A stretch of 64,000 nt of DNA from the NCBI RefSeq assembly GCF_001895025.1, contig NZ_BCXI01000003.1, forward strand, positions 62,001-126,000. Direction: 5' to 3'. Below the pieces are notes generated by a model. That model was given only the letters and a program-made list of their open reading frames with translations. It searched no databases and was not told the origin of the DNA. Origin of the DNA: Rhodococcus zopfii NBRC 100606 = JCM 9919 (lineage in GTDB: Bacteria; Actinomycetota; Actinomycetes; Mycobacteriales; Mycobacteriaceae). Shown in pieces: positions 52,888 to 60,598 of this stretch (positions are counted from its first letter, which is position 1; every line of letters begins with the position of its first letter). A program made the position numbers and the translations under genes.

Positions 52888-53460
52888 ATGAGTGAACGCT
52901 ACCCGCTGCCCGACCTCGCGGATCTGCCCGAGGACATCGTCGAGCGCATCCTCGAGGTGCAGGACAAGTCGGGTTTCGTCCCGAATGTATTCCTGGCCTT
53001 CGCGCGGCGACCCGCCGAGTGGCGAGCGTTCTTCGCGTATCACGACGCGATCATGTTGCGCGACGAATCAGGGTTGACGAAGGGTGACCGCGAGATGATC
53101 GTGACCACCATCTCGGCGGCGAACAAATGTCTGTACTGCGTCGTCGCGCACGGGGCGATCCTCCGCATCTATGAGAAGAAGCCGACCGTCGCCGAGCAGG
53201 TGGCAACCAACTACCGCATTGCCGACATCACGCCCCGTCAGCGCGCGATGCTCGACTTCGCGAGCAAGGTCAACGCACGGTCGCACGAGATCTGCGACGA
53301 CGACTTCGAAGCCCTGCATGCACACGGATTCACCGACGAGGACGCATGGGACATCACCGCGATCACCGCGTTCTTCGGGTTGAGTAACCGCATGGCGAGC
53401 GTGACGGGCATGATGCCCAACGTCGAGTTCTACACGATGGGCCGCATGCCCCGGAGCTGA
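52888..53460 (+). CDS. AhpD/CMD-superfamily peroxidase-related protein
   Basis: 190 residues, helical. The AhpD signature C-x-x-C is in NKCLYCVVAHGAI, with the preceding Glu (GDREMIVTTISAAN). The family carries peroxidase or redox-carrier functions. Third gene of the monooxygenase operon or transcribed from its own promoter at the palindrome; it could detoxify peroxide leaking from the monooxygenase (inference). Confidence 0.88.
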   Translation: MSERYPLPDLADLPEDIVERILEVQDKSGFVPNVFLAFARRPAEWRAFFAYHDAIMLRDESGLTKGDREMIVTTISAANKCLYCVVAHGAILRIYEKKPTVAEQVATNYRIADITPRQRAMLDFASKVNARSHEICDDDFEALHAHGFTDEDAWDITAITAFFGLSNRMASVTGMMPNVEFYTMGRMPRS

Positions 53461-53774
53461 CCCTCTCGGGCCCGTCGGGGAAGCCCGCGACTCGCATTCG
53501 GTCCAGGCCGGCCGAACCCGCAGCGAAGCCGTGCGCAGGCGCGCCGGACGAATTGTGCTGCGCCGCAAAGACAGATCGACGAGAAGCCGATGCCGCAGGC
53601 ACGCACGTGGCAGTCCCGCGGCAGCTACAGCTCGATCACGGACCGGTCGTCGGTGCGGTAACCGCTCGGTGAGTCGAGTCTCGAAATTCGTCGGGTGAGG
53701 TGAACCGTGCGGCAGGGCAGAACGATACGGCGACGCACCCGCTCGGTTTTCGGACGTGCTGTAATAGAACGGTG
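53461..53774. other. Intergenic region with no clear gene
   Basis: 314 bp between the AhpD-like gene and the leader peptide. It is GC-rich and contains a leftward open frame (53625-53861) whose codon use is Arg-heavy and which overlaps the leader; I do not consider it a gene. A -10-like TAATAG lies at its right end. Confidence 0.5.
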
Positions 53775-53810
53775 ATGACCCTGACGCAGCACTGGTGGCC
53801 GTACTCCTAG
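53775..53810 (+). CDS. Putative leader peptide MTLTQHWWPYS
   Basis: An 11-residue ORF with tandem Trp (HWWPYS) starting 7-8 nt after a -10-like TAATAG, so it would be translated as a leaderless message. It lies 116 bp upstream of the methyltransferase-like gene and is followed by two overlapping hairpins. The arrangement resembles Trp-attenuation leaders (actinobacterial trp leaders also carry W runs), although the downstream gene is not a known trp gene. Confidence 0.45.
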   Translation: MTLTQHWWPYS

Positions 53811-53850
53811 CGGCCTTGTCGACTGTGTTTCCGGCCGCCTCCCGCGGCCG
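53811..53850 (+). promoter_or_regulatory. Possible attenuator hairpins after the leader peptide
   Basis: CGGCC (53811-53815) can pair with GGCCG (53833-53837), while CGGCCGC (53832-53838) pairs perfectly with GCGGCCG (53844-53850). The two structures exclude one another, as in attenuators. No T-run follows the second stem. Confidence 0.4.
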
Positions 53851-53926
53851 ATGACGCTCACTTCCCCGACGGCAGTGATCCGGGTTGGTGTGGTGAGGTG
53901 GCCTCGATTCGAGAGGAACCCCCCCG

Positions 53927-54721
53927 ATGTCCCACGACAGCGATCCCGCTCCGACCGCTGGTATCGGCGAGATGCTGATCAGTTCCCGTTCGCTGGACGA
54001 GTACCGGTCGATGTTCGATCTCACCGACGAGGATCTGTCCCGGAGAATCCTGGATTGTCCCGGCGGCGCAGCCGGATTCACCGCCGCAATGAACCGTCTC
54101 GGCGGTGACGTGACGGCGTGCGATATGGCCTATGTCGCCGGCGAAGCCGAGCAGCTGGCCGCTGTTGCGGAAGCTGAAACCGATCGTGGGAACCAGTACA
54201 TCCGTGCCCACACAGAGCAGTTCGACTGGTCGTTCTTCGCTGATCCCGACGAGCATCAGCGCGTGCGCCGGCACGCGGTCCAGGAATTCGCGGCCGATCT
54301 CCGCCGGCACCCGCGCCGCTACGTCGCCGGGCGGTTGCCGTCCTTGCCGTTCCCCGATGCCGGTTTCGATCTCGTGCTCAGCTCGCACCTGCTGTTCAGC
54401 TATTCCGACCGTCTCGATCACACCTTCCACGTCGACGCGATCGTTGAACTGATGCGTGTCGCCCGCGATGAACTGCGGATCTTCCCGCTCGTGGCCTCGG
54501 GATCCTCGGTTCGCTACCCACGCCTGGACGAGCTGCTCACCGATCTTCGGCACCACGAGATCGCCGGCGAGGTCGTCGAGGTCGAGTACCGGTTTCAACG
54601 GGGCGCTCACCACATGCTGGTGTGCCGTCACATCACCGCGGGCGGTCGGGAGCTGCAGGTTCCGCGTGATACGGGTTCGCAGCTCGGGCAGGAGGCCATA
54701 CGGGCGGGTCACCACCAGTAG
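53927..54721 (+). CDS. SAM-dependent methyltransferase-like protein
   Basis: 264 residues. A motif I-like ILDCPGGAAGFTAAM with GGDVTACDMAY after it matches the class I SAM-binding start, and SLPFPDAGFDLVLSSHLLF matches motif IV; ELMRVARDELRIFPL follows. It resembles small actinobacterial methyltransferases of unknown substrate. GAGGAA precedes the ATG. Its end overlaps the convergent HPP gene by 13 bp. Confidence 0.75.
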   Translation: MSHDSDPAPTAGIGEMLISSRSLDEYRSMFDLTDEDLSRRILDCPGGAAGFTAAMNRLGGDVTACDMAYVAGEAEQLAAVAEAETDRGNQYIRAHTEQFDWSFFADPDEHQRVRRHAVQEFAADLRRHPRRYVAGRLPSLPFPDAGFDLVLSSHLLFSYSDRLDHTFHVDAIVELMRVARDELRIFPLVASGSSVRYPRLDELLTDLRHHEIAGEVVEVEYRFQRGAHHMLVCRHITAGGRELQVPRDTGSQLGQEAIRAGHHQ

Positions 54722-55206
54722 ACGGGATAGCCGGAACGGGTTGCCTTCGCGCTGATCCAGCCCGCAACGACCAGGATGACAGCCGCGAGTGTGGCGCAGG
54801 CCGTGAACGAGACAAGCCCATCGACGGTGAGTGCCCCGATTACCGCAGTCGCTGCGGCCGGAGAATGCGACGTTCGTGTTGCCAGCATCGCTCCCAGTGC
54901 GACACCGCCTGCCACGGCGCCGGCCCACAACGAATTGCCGACACACCCGACGGCAACACCGACGAGTGCTGAGATCGATTGTCCACCAATGACATTGCGA
55001 GGCTGGGAGAGTGGAAGTGTCGGTGCGCCCGCAACGAGGGCCATGCTCGCCGCCATGGGCGGAATGAGAAGCAGGTGACCGCTGACCGAGCCGAGTAGCA
55101 CCAGTGCGCACAGTGCCGTCGACGAGGTGGCGACTGCGAGAACGACGGTTCCGAGCGTCGGCCGCGCCGGGGCTTTGCTGCTCGGGAATGCACTACGGGT
55201 GGTCAT
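54709..55206 (-). CDS. HPP family membrane protein
   Basis: 165 residues with five or so membrane helices. The HPP family motif region LPLSQPRNVIGGQSISALVGVAVG is present. Homologues include plant and cyanobacterial nitrite transporters, but most bacterial ones are uncharacterised. Two perfect 16-bp palindromes sit upstream, so the gene is probably repressed by a TetR-type protein encoded elsewhere. Confidence 0.85.
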   Translation of the reverse strand: MTTRSAFPSSKAPARPTLGTVVLAVATSSTALCALVLLGSVSGHLLLIPPMAASMALVAGAPTLPLSQPRNVIGGQSISALVGVAVGCVGNSLWAGAVAGGVALGAMLATRTSHSPAAATAVIGALTVDGLVSFTACATLAAVILVVAGWISAKATRSGYPVYWW

Positions 55207-55234
55207 CGTCTGGTGCTCGGCCTTCCACTCTGCT

Positions 55235-55284
55235 GAGAACGGTCGTTCTCCCGCTGTGCGGTATCGTAGAGAACGATCGTTCTC
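55235..55284. promoter_or_regulatory. Two perfect palindromic operators upstream of the HPP gene
   Basis: GAGAACGGTCGTTCTC (55235-55250; the central GG/TC gives one mismatched pair) and GAGAACGATCGTTCTC (55269-55284, perfect), centres 34 bp apart. They lie between the leftward HPP gene and the small rightward ORF, and look like a TetR-type operator pair. Confidence 0.7.
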
Positions 55285-55316
55285 GCGTCAAAATGTACGG
55301 AAGGGGATGCTTGCGG

Positions 55317-55460
55317 ATGTCCACGTCGAGGCGATCCGCCGCCGCTTACCTTCTGGCGGAGGGCTGCATGGTCGCTGCCGAAATCACCGGAACGCCGGAA
55401 CAAGCTGCCAAAGCACGACTGGTACTTCAGCAGCTTCTGGAACGTGACATCGGCGACTGA
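55317..55460 (+). CDS. Small hypothetical protein
   Basis: 47 residues (MSTSRRSAAAYLLAEGCM...), or 55 from the ATG at 55293. It ends in a helical acidic stretch (ARLVLQQLLERDIGD). AAGGGG lies upstream. Sits just after the palindromes and divergent from HPP, so it may share their control. No family recognised. Confidence 0.45.
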   Translation: MSTSRRSAAAYLLAEGCMVAAEITGTPEQAAKARLVLQQLLERDIGD

Positions 55461-55633
55461 TAGCGTTTCGCTACAACCGATTTCGCTCAAGCGGTCGATC
55501 GAGCCGGAGGTCGGATCCAGGCGGAGAACAGGGTTCGATGCATCGAACCGTCCGGAACGAAACGGGCGGTCTACCTTCGCGGTTGTGAATACTATGGGGA
55601 CGCCCTGTTCGACCGAAGGAAGAGGACGCGTCA

Positions 55634-55977
55634 TGCTCACTCGGACCCTTGCGGCCGCCGCGCTGATCGTCGGTAGCGCACTGTTGGCGGCGACCGGCGC
55701 ATCGGCCGCCCCGGCGGACGACGACCCATACGGCTTCAACGCCGTTCGTGACCGAACCGACGACTTCGTCGCACCCCTCGACCCCGGCGCACTGTTCGGT
55801 GAAAACAGCTACAAGCCGATCATCCTGAGCCCGTACGGCGCTACGCGGAAAATCGAGTGCCGTGGCGACGGGCACTACGTCCAGATTCACGAGTGTGTTC
55901 AGTACGACCCGAACAACGTCGCGCACGAACTCAGGTTGATCCCGAACCCGATCCGCCCGATCTACCTGTACTTCTGA
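55634..55977 (+). CDS. Small secreted protein
   Basis: 114 residues with a Sec signal peptide (LTRTLAAAALIVGSALLAAT, cleavage after ASA). The mature ~85 residues have two Cys (KIECRGDG, HECVQY), likely one disulfide, and an aromatic C-terminus. Codon use is GC-rich and consistent. Function unknown; seems to be a lone gene. Confidence 0.7.
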
Positions 55978-56168
55978 GCACCGCCGGCGACGGCCGGTTG
56001 ATGGTTCGCGATCAACCGGTCACCGGTGAGCGCCTGGCACGGCTTCTGCGGATCAGGTACCCGCCAGCGATCGGTGCCCGGACCCGATCGGATTCGCCGA
56101 CGGAGAAGACAGCGGCGCGCGGCCGACAGCGCGCGGCTGTCTGCGGTCTGCGCGGCGATGACGCCCCG

Positions 56169-56471
56169 TTATCGCCGCGGTGGACAGTGGGACGGCGGAA
56201 CCTTCACGGCCACTTCGACATATCGCAGAATGTCCGGCCCGAGGCGCCACCCGGGCCGCACGGTCCCGTCGATCGTGTTCTCGTGGTCCGGTGCCGAGGC
56301 CGGAACGAGCGAGACCGCGCGATGCAGGGTCGGATCGAAGGCGATGCCGGGCGGCGCATCGAAGCGTTCGACTCCGAGCGCCGCCAGGCGTTCGATCACG
56401 GCATCGCGTTCCTGCTCGTCGGCGGCCACATCGGCCGCGGCGATCAGATCGTCGATGTTCTCACCGGTCAC
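56169..56471 (-). CDS. GrpE-like small protein
   Basis: 100 residues. The C-terminal two thirds (GVERFDAPPGIAFDPTLHRA, then GTVRPGWRLGPDILRYVEV) follow the beta domain of GrpE, where FDP-x2-H-x-A and the GY/GW-x-L-x-x-x-x-L-R motifs are conserved. The long N-terminal helix of GrpE is cut to ~35 residues. It could act as a nucleotide exchange factor for an Hsp70-like partner, but none is nearby. GTG start. Confidence 0.6.
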   Translation of the reverse strand: MTGENIDDLIAAADVAADEQERDAVIERLAALGVERFDAPPGIAFDPTLHRAVSLVPASAPDHENTIDGTVRPGWRLGPDILRYVEVAVKVPPSHCPPRR

Positions 56472-56506
56472 TGTGGTGTGCCCCCTTGTACTCGGGTCGG
56501 ATCGAC

Positions 56507-57136
56507 TCAGGCCGGATCGACGACGCCGTTCTCGGACGTGTAGCTCTCGTCGGCAAGGCCGTCACCGTCGGTGTCGATGGAGACGGTCGGGGTGTAGTCC
56601 TCGTCGAATGTGATGACGGTGTCGATCTGCCCGTCGCCGTCGGTGTCGCTCTCCACCTGATATGTTCTGAAATCTGTTGTCTCGTAACGGACCGTGTCGA
56701 ACGAACCGTCGAGGTCGGTATCCGCGTAGACGACCCGGTTTCCGTCGGCGAGTTCGACGTCGACAGATTCCACGACACCGTCACCGTTCAGGTCGTTCGC
56801 GGTCAGGTCGACGCCGTCCGCGGTGACCGTGGTCGACGAGAGCGCGCCGTCCCGCGGAGCGTCGACCGTGCCATAGCCGGTGTGGATCTGGTCCTGCGCG
56901 TTGGGCGAGTCCGGTGCCGCGGTGTGGCCGGTCGCAGACGGGGGCTCCACCGAGTGCAGCTGGTCGGCTGCGGACCCCAGCGACGATGAGGACTGCCCGG
57001 GCTCGGACGCGACGGGTGCGGACAGCGGCTCTGCCGGGATTGGAACGGAAACTGCCGGAGTGGGCGAGCTTCCGGCGCCGGACACGTTGTCGAGTGCGGA
57101 CAGGTCGATCCCGAACGGATCGGTTGAAGCGGCCAC
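56507..57136 (-). CDS. Asp-rich repeat protein (calcium-binding-like)
   Basis: 209 residues: a Pro/Ser/Ala-rich first half, then repeats such as DLNGDGVVES, DTDLDGSFD, DTDGDGQID and DTDGDGLADES, similar to D-x-D-G-D-G calcium loops of type-3/dockerin-like repeats. No signal peptide. Resembles actinobacterial proteins often annotated DUF6802 (from memory). Probably co-transcribed with the GrpE-like gene. Confidence 0.7.
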   Translation of the reverse strand: MAASTDPFGIDLSALDNVSGAGSSPTPAVSVPIPAEPLSAPVASEPGQSSSSLGSAADQLHSVEPPSATGHTAAPDSPNAQDQIHTGYGTVDAPRDGALSSTTVTADGVDLTANDLNGDGVVESVDVELADGNRVVYADTDLDGSFDTVRYETTDFRTYQVESDTDGDGQIDTVITFDEDYTPTVSIDTDGDGLADESYTSENGVVDPA

Positions 57137-57175
57137 GGGGATCTCCTCGAATGGGAACGGATGGGTCGGGTGGCC

Positions 57176-57982
57176 TCAGGCCAGGTCGGCGAAGTCCCCG
57201 CCCGTGGACGCACCGGAATCGAACGCGCTGGTGTCGACGTAATCGTCGGCGGCACCGTCACCGTCGTAGTCGACCGCACCGCTGTGCAGATCCACCGTCG
57301 CGTCCACCGACCCGTCGGCATCGAGATCGAAGACGGCCTCGTCGAAGGCGCCGTCACCGTCGGTGTCGAGGACGTTGACGTCGACGATGCCGTCACCGTC
57401 GGTGTCGGAGCCGATCAGATCGACGGTGCCGTCGGCGTCGAGATCGACCAGCCCCATGTCGGCGACGCCGTCGCCGTCGGTGTCGTACTCCTGGACGAGG
57501 CTTCCATCGGCGTCGGTGAATTCGTCGAGCAGGGTCGGCTCGGCCGGTGCGGCGCTTCCGGTCGAGGATGACCCGGCCGAGATTCCCGGGGTGTTCTGAC
57601 CGCTGCCGAGGCTGTCGGTCGAGGTGGATCCGGTGCTGACCGCGCTGCTGTTCGAGGCACTCGCCGACGACGCGCGGTCGGAGGTGTCGGACGCGGACGA
57701 GGAGCTGCCGTAGGACGAGTCCGACCCGGAGTTCGCCGAGGACCCGTAGGACGAGTCCGAGCTGGACGATCCGGAGGAGTCGTAGCGCTCGTACCGCTCG
57801 TAGGACTCGTAGCTGGTCGAGCCGTCCTGGGCGGCCGACGAGGAGCCGTAGGAGGAGTCGGTGTCGTAGGACGAGTTGTTGCCGTGGGACGAGTCCGAGC
57901 TGGTGCCGGTAGTGGACTGCGAGTCCGCGCGGTTCGCGTTGCTCGAGCTGGTGCTCTCGGAGAAGGATCCGCGGTTTGCCAT
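57176..57982 (-). CDS. Ser/Tyr-rich and Asp-repeat protein
   Basis: 268 residues. The first 150 are Ser-dominated with S-S-Y-G-S units (DSSYGSSAN etc.), the last 110 contain about eight D-x-D-x-D-G loops (DTDGDGVADMG, DADGTVDL, DTDGDGIVD). No signal peptide, so export route is unclear. Together with the neighbour at 56507 it forms a pair of related Asp-repeat proteins, likely from duplication of the repeat domain. The ATG at 57982 has AAAGGCAGC upstream. Confidence 0.7.
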   Translation of the reverse strand: MANRGSFSESTSSSNANRADSQSTTGTSSDSSHGNNSSYDTDSSYGSSSAAQDGSTSYESYERYERYDSSGSSSSDSSYGSSANSGSDSSYGSSSSASDTSDRASSASASNSSAVSTGSTSTDSLGSGQNTPGISAGSSSTGSAAPAEPTLLDEFTDADGSLVQEYDTDGDGVADMGLVDLDADGTVDLIGSDTDGDGIVDVNVLDTDGDGAFDEAVFDLDADGSVDATVDLHSGAVDYDGDGAADDYVDTSAFDSGASTGGDFADLA

Positions 57983-58312
57983 GTCGGTGCTGCCTTTCGC
58001 TCGTTGTGTGTTGCAGATATGAGGGCTCGGGCGTCGGGAAGGTTCCGGTGTCGCGCGGACTTTTTCTCCGCCACCGCCGGCGGGTCGGGAAAGCCCCAGT
58101 TGAAGGCCGGTCGACACAACCGAATGTGTGACTCGGATCACTCACATCCCCTTGATGCGCGGATTGTTTCGCAACGGTCGGGAACATTCCGGGGTGCTCG
58201 CGCATCGAACTCGAGACGTGAATGCAACCGCGTTCACCGCGTACGACTGCACCAGGACGTCCACGCGGACTCTGCACCTCGAGGGTCCGTGCCGGCGTCG
58301 GAAGGGGGAGCG
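57983..58312. other. Divergent promoter region of the Asp-repeat locus
   Basis: 330 bp between two divergent genes, less GC-rich than the genes. It has CACAACCGAATGTGTG (an inverted TGTG/CACA-type element) and GGGAACATTCC near 58170, which resembles an ECF-sigma -35 (GGGAAC). No ORF of note. Confidence 0.4.
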
Positions 58313-58663
58313 ATGACCAGCAAGGATCCTTCGCTGTGGGAGCTGCTCGGTCTGGACCGGAACGACACGATCCCCGTACTGCTGGAGGAGTTGTGGGAAC
58401 GCATCCTCGAAATCGCCACGGACCCGGACACACCGGACGCCGGCGTCGATCTGATCCCCGACGAGGATGTCGTTCCCGAGGACGAGCTCACGATCGAGCC
58501 GACACTCGTCGAGGACCCCTCCGGCGCCGATGCCGCTGATGCGGACGACAGCTCGGCGGCCGAGCTCGCCGAACCCGATTACGAAGACGCCGGCCATTCG
58601 TCCGAGTGTGATCCGGTATTCGATCCTGCCGATCCCGGACTCGGAACCGACGACTTCTTCTGA
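58313..58663 (+). CDS. Acidic hypothetical protein
   Basis: 116 residues. A helical start (DPSLWELLGLDRNDTIPVLL) is followed by a very acidic Asp/Glu-rich, likely disordered tail ending DPGLGTDDFF. AAGGGGGAG precedes the ATG. Divergent from the Asp-repeat gene and similarly acidic, so probably part of the same functional group; function unknown. Confidence 0.65.
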   Translation: MTSKDPSLWELLGLDRNDTIPVLLEELWERILEIATDPDTPDAGVDLIPDEDVVPEDELTIEPTLVEDPSGADAADADDSSAAELAEPDYEDAGHSSECDPVFDPADPGLGTDDFF

Positions 58664-58738
58664 GCCCTTGGCAGCAGGCGGTTTTCGGCGGCGGTGACGC
58701 GATCGGCCGGAAGGCGAAAGTCCCGCGGCCCGGATACC

Positions 58739-58927
58739 ATGAGCGCTCGTGAGATCTTCGGGGGTCGGATGCTGCGCCTGAGTCTGGTGGGGATCCTGGG
58801 CTTCTCGATCTCTGCGAGCCTGGTGGTGCTTCCGTGTATCAGGGTCCTGCTGTTGCGGCGCTTCGAACGAATCGGTGCGCCGCTCCGACGATTTCCCGAC
58901 TCCCTGCCCGTGGAGGTGCAAAGATGA
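58739..58927 (+). CDS. Small membrane protein
   Basis: 62 residues with one membrane helix (LRLSLVGILGFSISASLVVL) and a basic tail. Its ATG lies within a TACCAT box, so a different start may be used. Ends 34 bp before the esterase gene on the same strand. No family recognised. Confidence 0.4.
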   Translation: MSAREIFGGRMLRLSLVGILGFSISASLVVLPCIRVLLLRRFERIGAPLRRFPDSLPVEVQR

Positions 58928-58961
58928 GTCGCCAATCCGGAACGGTCGCGAGGAGCCACTG

Positions 58962-60443
58962 ATGGAGCCCATCGTCGAGACAACGCTGGGCCGGGTGCGC
59001 GGAACGGCCAGTGGTGGCATATCCGTCTTCAAGGGAATCCCGTATGCGGCTCCGCCGTTCGGCGAACTACGTTTCGCGGCACCCGCGCCCGCACAGCCCT
59101 GGGACGGGGTACGCGACGCTCTCGAATTCGGCCCGACCGCACCGAAGCCGCCCTACACGCCGCCGCTGGACCGGCTCCTGCGGGATCCGTCGATCCCGGG
59201 CGAGGGCATCCTCAACCTGAATGTCTGGACACCCGACCTCGAGGCGGCACTCCCGGTCATGGTGTGGATCCACGGCGGTGCGTTCGTCAACGGCAGCAGC
59301 GCGGTTCCGGTCTACGACGGTTCCGCGTTCGCGCGCGACGGTGTCGTGTTCGTGTCGATCAACTACCGGCTCGGTGCGGAGGGCTTCCTGTACCTCGACG
59401 GGGCCCCGGCCAACCGGGGTCTGCTCGATCAGGTCGCGGCGCTGCGCTGGGTGCGCGAGAACATCGCCGCGTTCGGCGGCAACCCGGACCTGGTGACCAT
59501 CGCCGGGGAGTCGGCGGGGGCGATGAGCGTGACGTCGCTGCTGGCGATGCCGGATGCCGAGGGCCTGTTCCGGCGTGCCATCGCACAGAGCGGTGCCGGC
59601 CACGCGGCGATGTCCCTCGGCACCGCGAAGCGGATCGCCGCCGCGCTGGCGGAATCGCTGGGGATCGAACCGACCCGGGACGGATTCGCCGACATCGACC
59701 CCGACGACCTGGTGGTCGCACAGGAATCCCTGTCCCGCCGGATCCTGGCCGAGCCGGACCCGCAGGAGTGGGGTGAGGTGGCCGCCGACTCGATGGCGTT
59801 CGAACCCTGCGTGGACGGGACGGTGCTGCCCGGACGTCCCATCGACCGGATCGTGGCCGGCGCGGCATCCGACATCGACCTCCTGATCGGAACGAACGCC
59901 GACGAGTACAGCCTCTTCCTCGTGCCGGGTGGTGTGGATATCGGCATCGACGAGGACGTGCTGCGCATGATGCTCGGCGCGTACGGCCTCGACGTGGAGA
60001 CGGCCCTCGCCGCTTACCGGGCGTCGCGGCCCGATGCGGTGCCGGGCGAGTTGCTGTCCGCGGTCCTCGGCGACTGGATGTTCCTGATTCCGGCGTTGCG
60101 CATCGCGGAGGCGCGGACCGTGCAACTCCTCTCGACCTACGTGTATCGGTTCGAGTGGCCGTCGAGCCTGTTCGAAGGCCGACTGGGGGCGACTCATGCG
60201 CTGGAACTGGGATTCACCTTCGACAATCTCGCGGCCGAGGGCGGCGAATTGCTGACCGGACCGCATCCGCCGCAGGTGCTGGCCGACGACATGCACCGGG
60301 CGTGGGTATCGTTCGTCAGCACGGGCGGACCCGGCTGGAGCCCGTACGGCGAGTCCCGCACGGTGATGTGTTTCGGCCCGGAATCCGGGCAGCTGGAGGA
60401 TCCGGGGGCCGACGTTCGTGTGCTGTGGGAGGGGATCCGGTAG
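58962..60443 (+). CDS. Type-B carboxylesterase
   Basis: 493 residues. N-terminal GRVRGTASGGISVFKGIPYA and PVMVWIHGGAFVNGS are classic type-B esterase strands; nucleophile Ser184 in AGESAGAMSV, Glu region TNADEYSLF, and the His region EVELGFTFDN-like LELGFTFDNL. Cytosolic by lack of signal. Hydrolyses esters; related to nitrobenzyl and phenmedipham esterases. A Rho-independent terminator follows. Confidence 0.92.
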   Translation: MEPIVETTLGRVRGTASGGISVFKGIPYAAPPFGELRFAAPAPAQPWDGVRDALEFGPTAPKPPYTPPLDRLLRDPSIPGEGILNLNVWTPDLEAALPVMVWIHGGAFVNGSSAVPVYDGSAFARDGVVFVSINYRLGAEGFLYLDGAPANRGLLDQVAALRWVRENIAAFGGNPDLVTIAGESAGAMSVTSLLAMPDAEGLFRRAIAQSGAGHAAMSLGTAKRIAAALAESLGIEPTRDGFADIDPDDLVVAQESLSRRILAEPDPQEWGEVAADSMAFEPCVDGTVLPGRPIDRIVAGAASDIDLLIGTNADEYSLFLVPGGVDIGIDEDVLRMMLGAYGLDVETALAAYRASRPDAVPGELLSAVLGDWMFLIPALRIAEARTVQLLSTYVYRFEWPSSLFEGRLGATHALELGFTFDNLAAEGGELLTGPHPPQVLADDMHRAWVSFVSTGGPGWSPYGESRTVMCFGPESGQLEDPGADVRVLWEGIR

Positions 60444-60543
60444 GCCGTACCCCGGAGAGCGAGCTTGCAACCTTAGGTGTGACTCACTTCACGCGCAAAC
60501 TATTTCCTTCGCCCCAAGGGCGCCTGTTACCGTATCGATACCG

Positions 60544-60584
60544 CTGACCGCAGCTGATTCAATCGCTGCGGTCAGTTGTTATTT
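60544..60584 (+). terminator. Terminator after the carboxylesterase gene
   Basis: CTGACCGCAGC (60544-60554) pairs with GCTGCGGTCAG (60565-60575), 10-nt loop, followed by TTGTTATTT. It also faces the end of the convergent synthase gene. Confidence 0.85.
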
Positions 60585-60598
60585 GAGGGGTATTTTCG

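Noticed and set aside
53625-53861. Leftward 78-codon frame overlapping the leader peptide
   Set aside because: Arg-rich composition, no ribosome site and no domain; probably chance.
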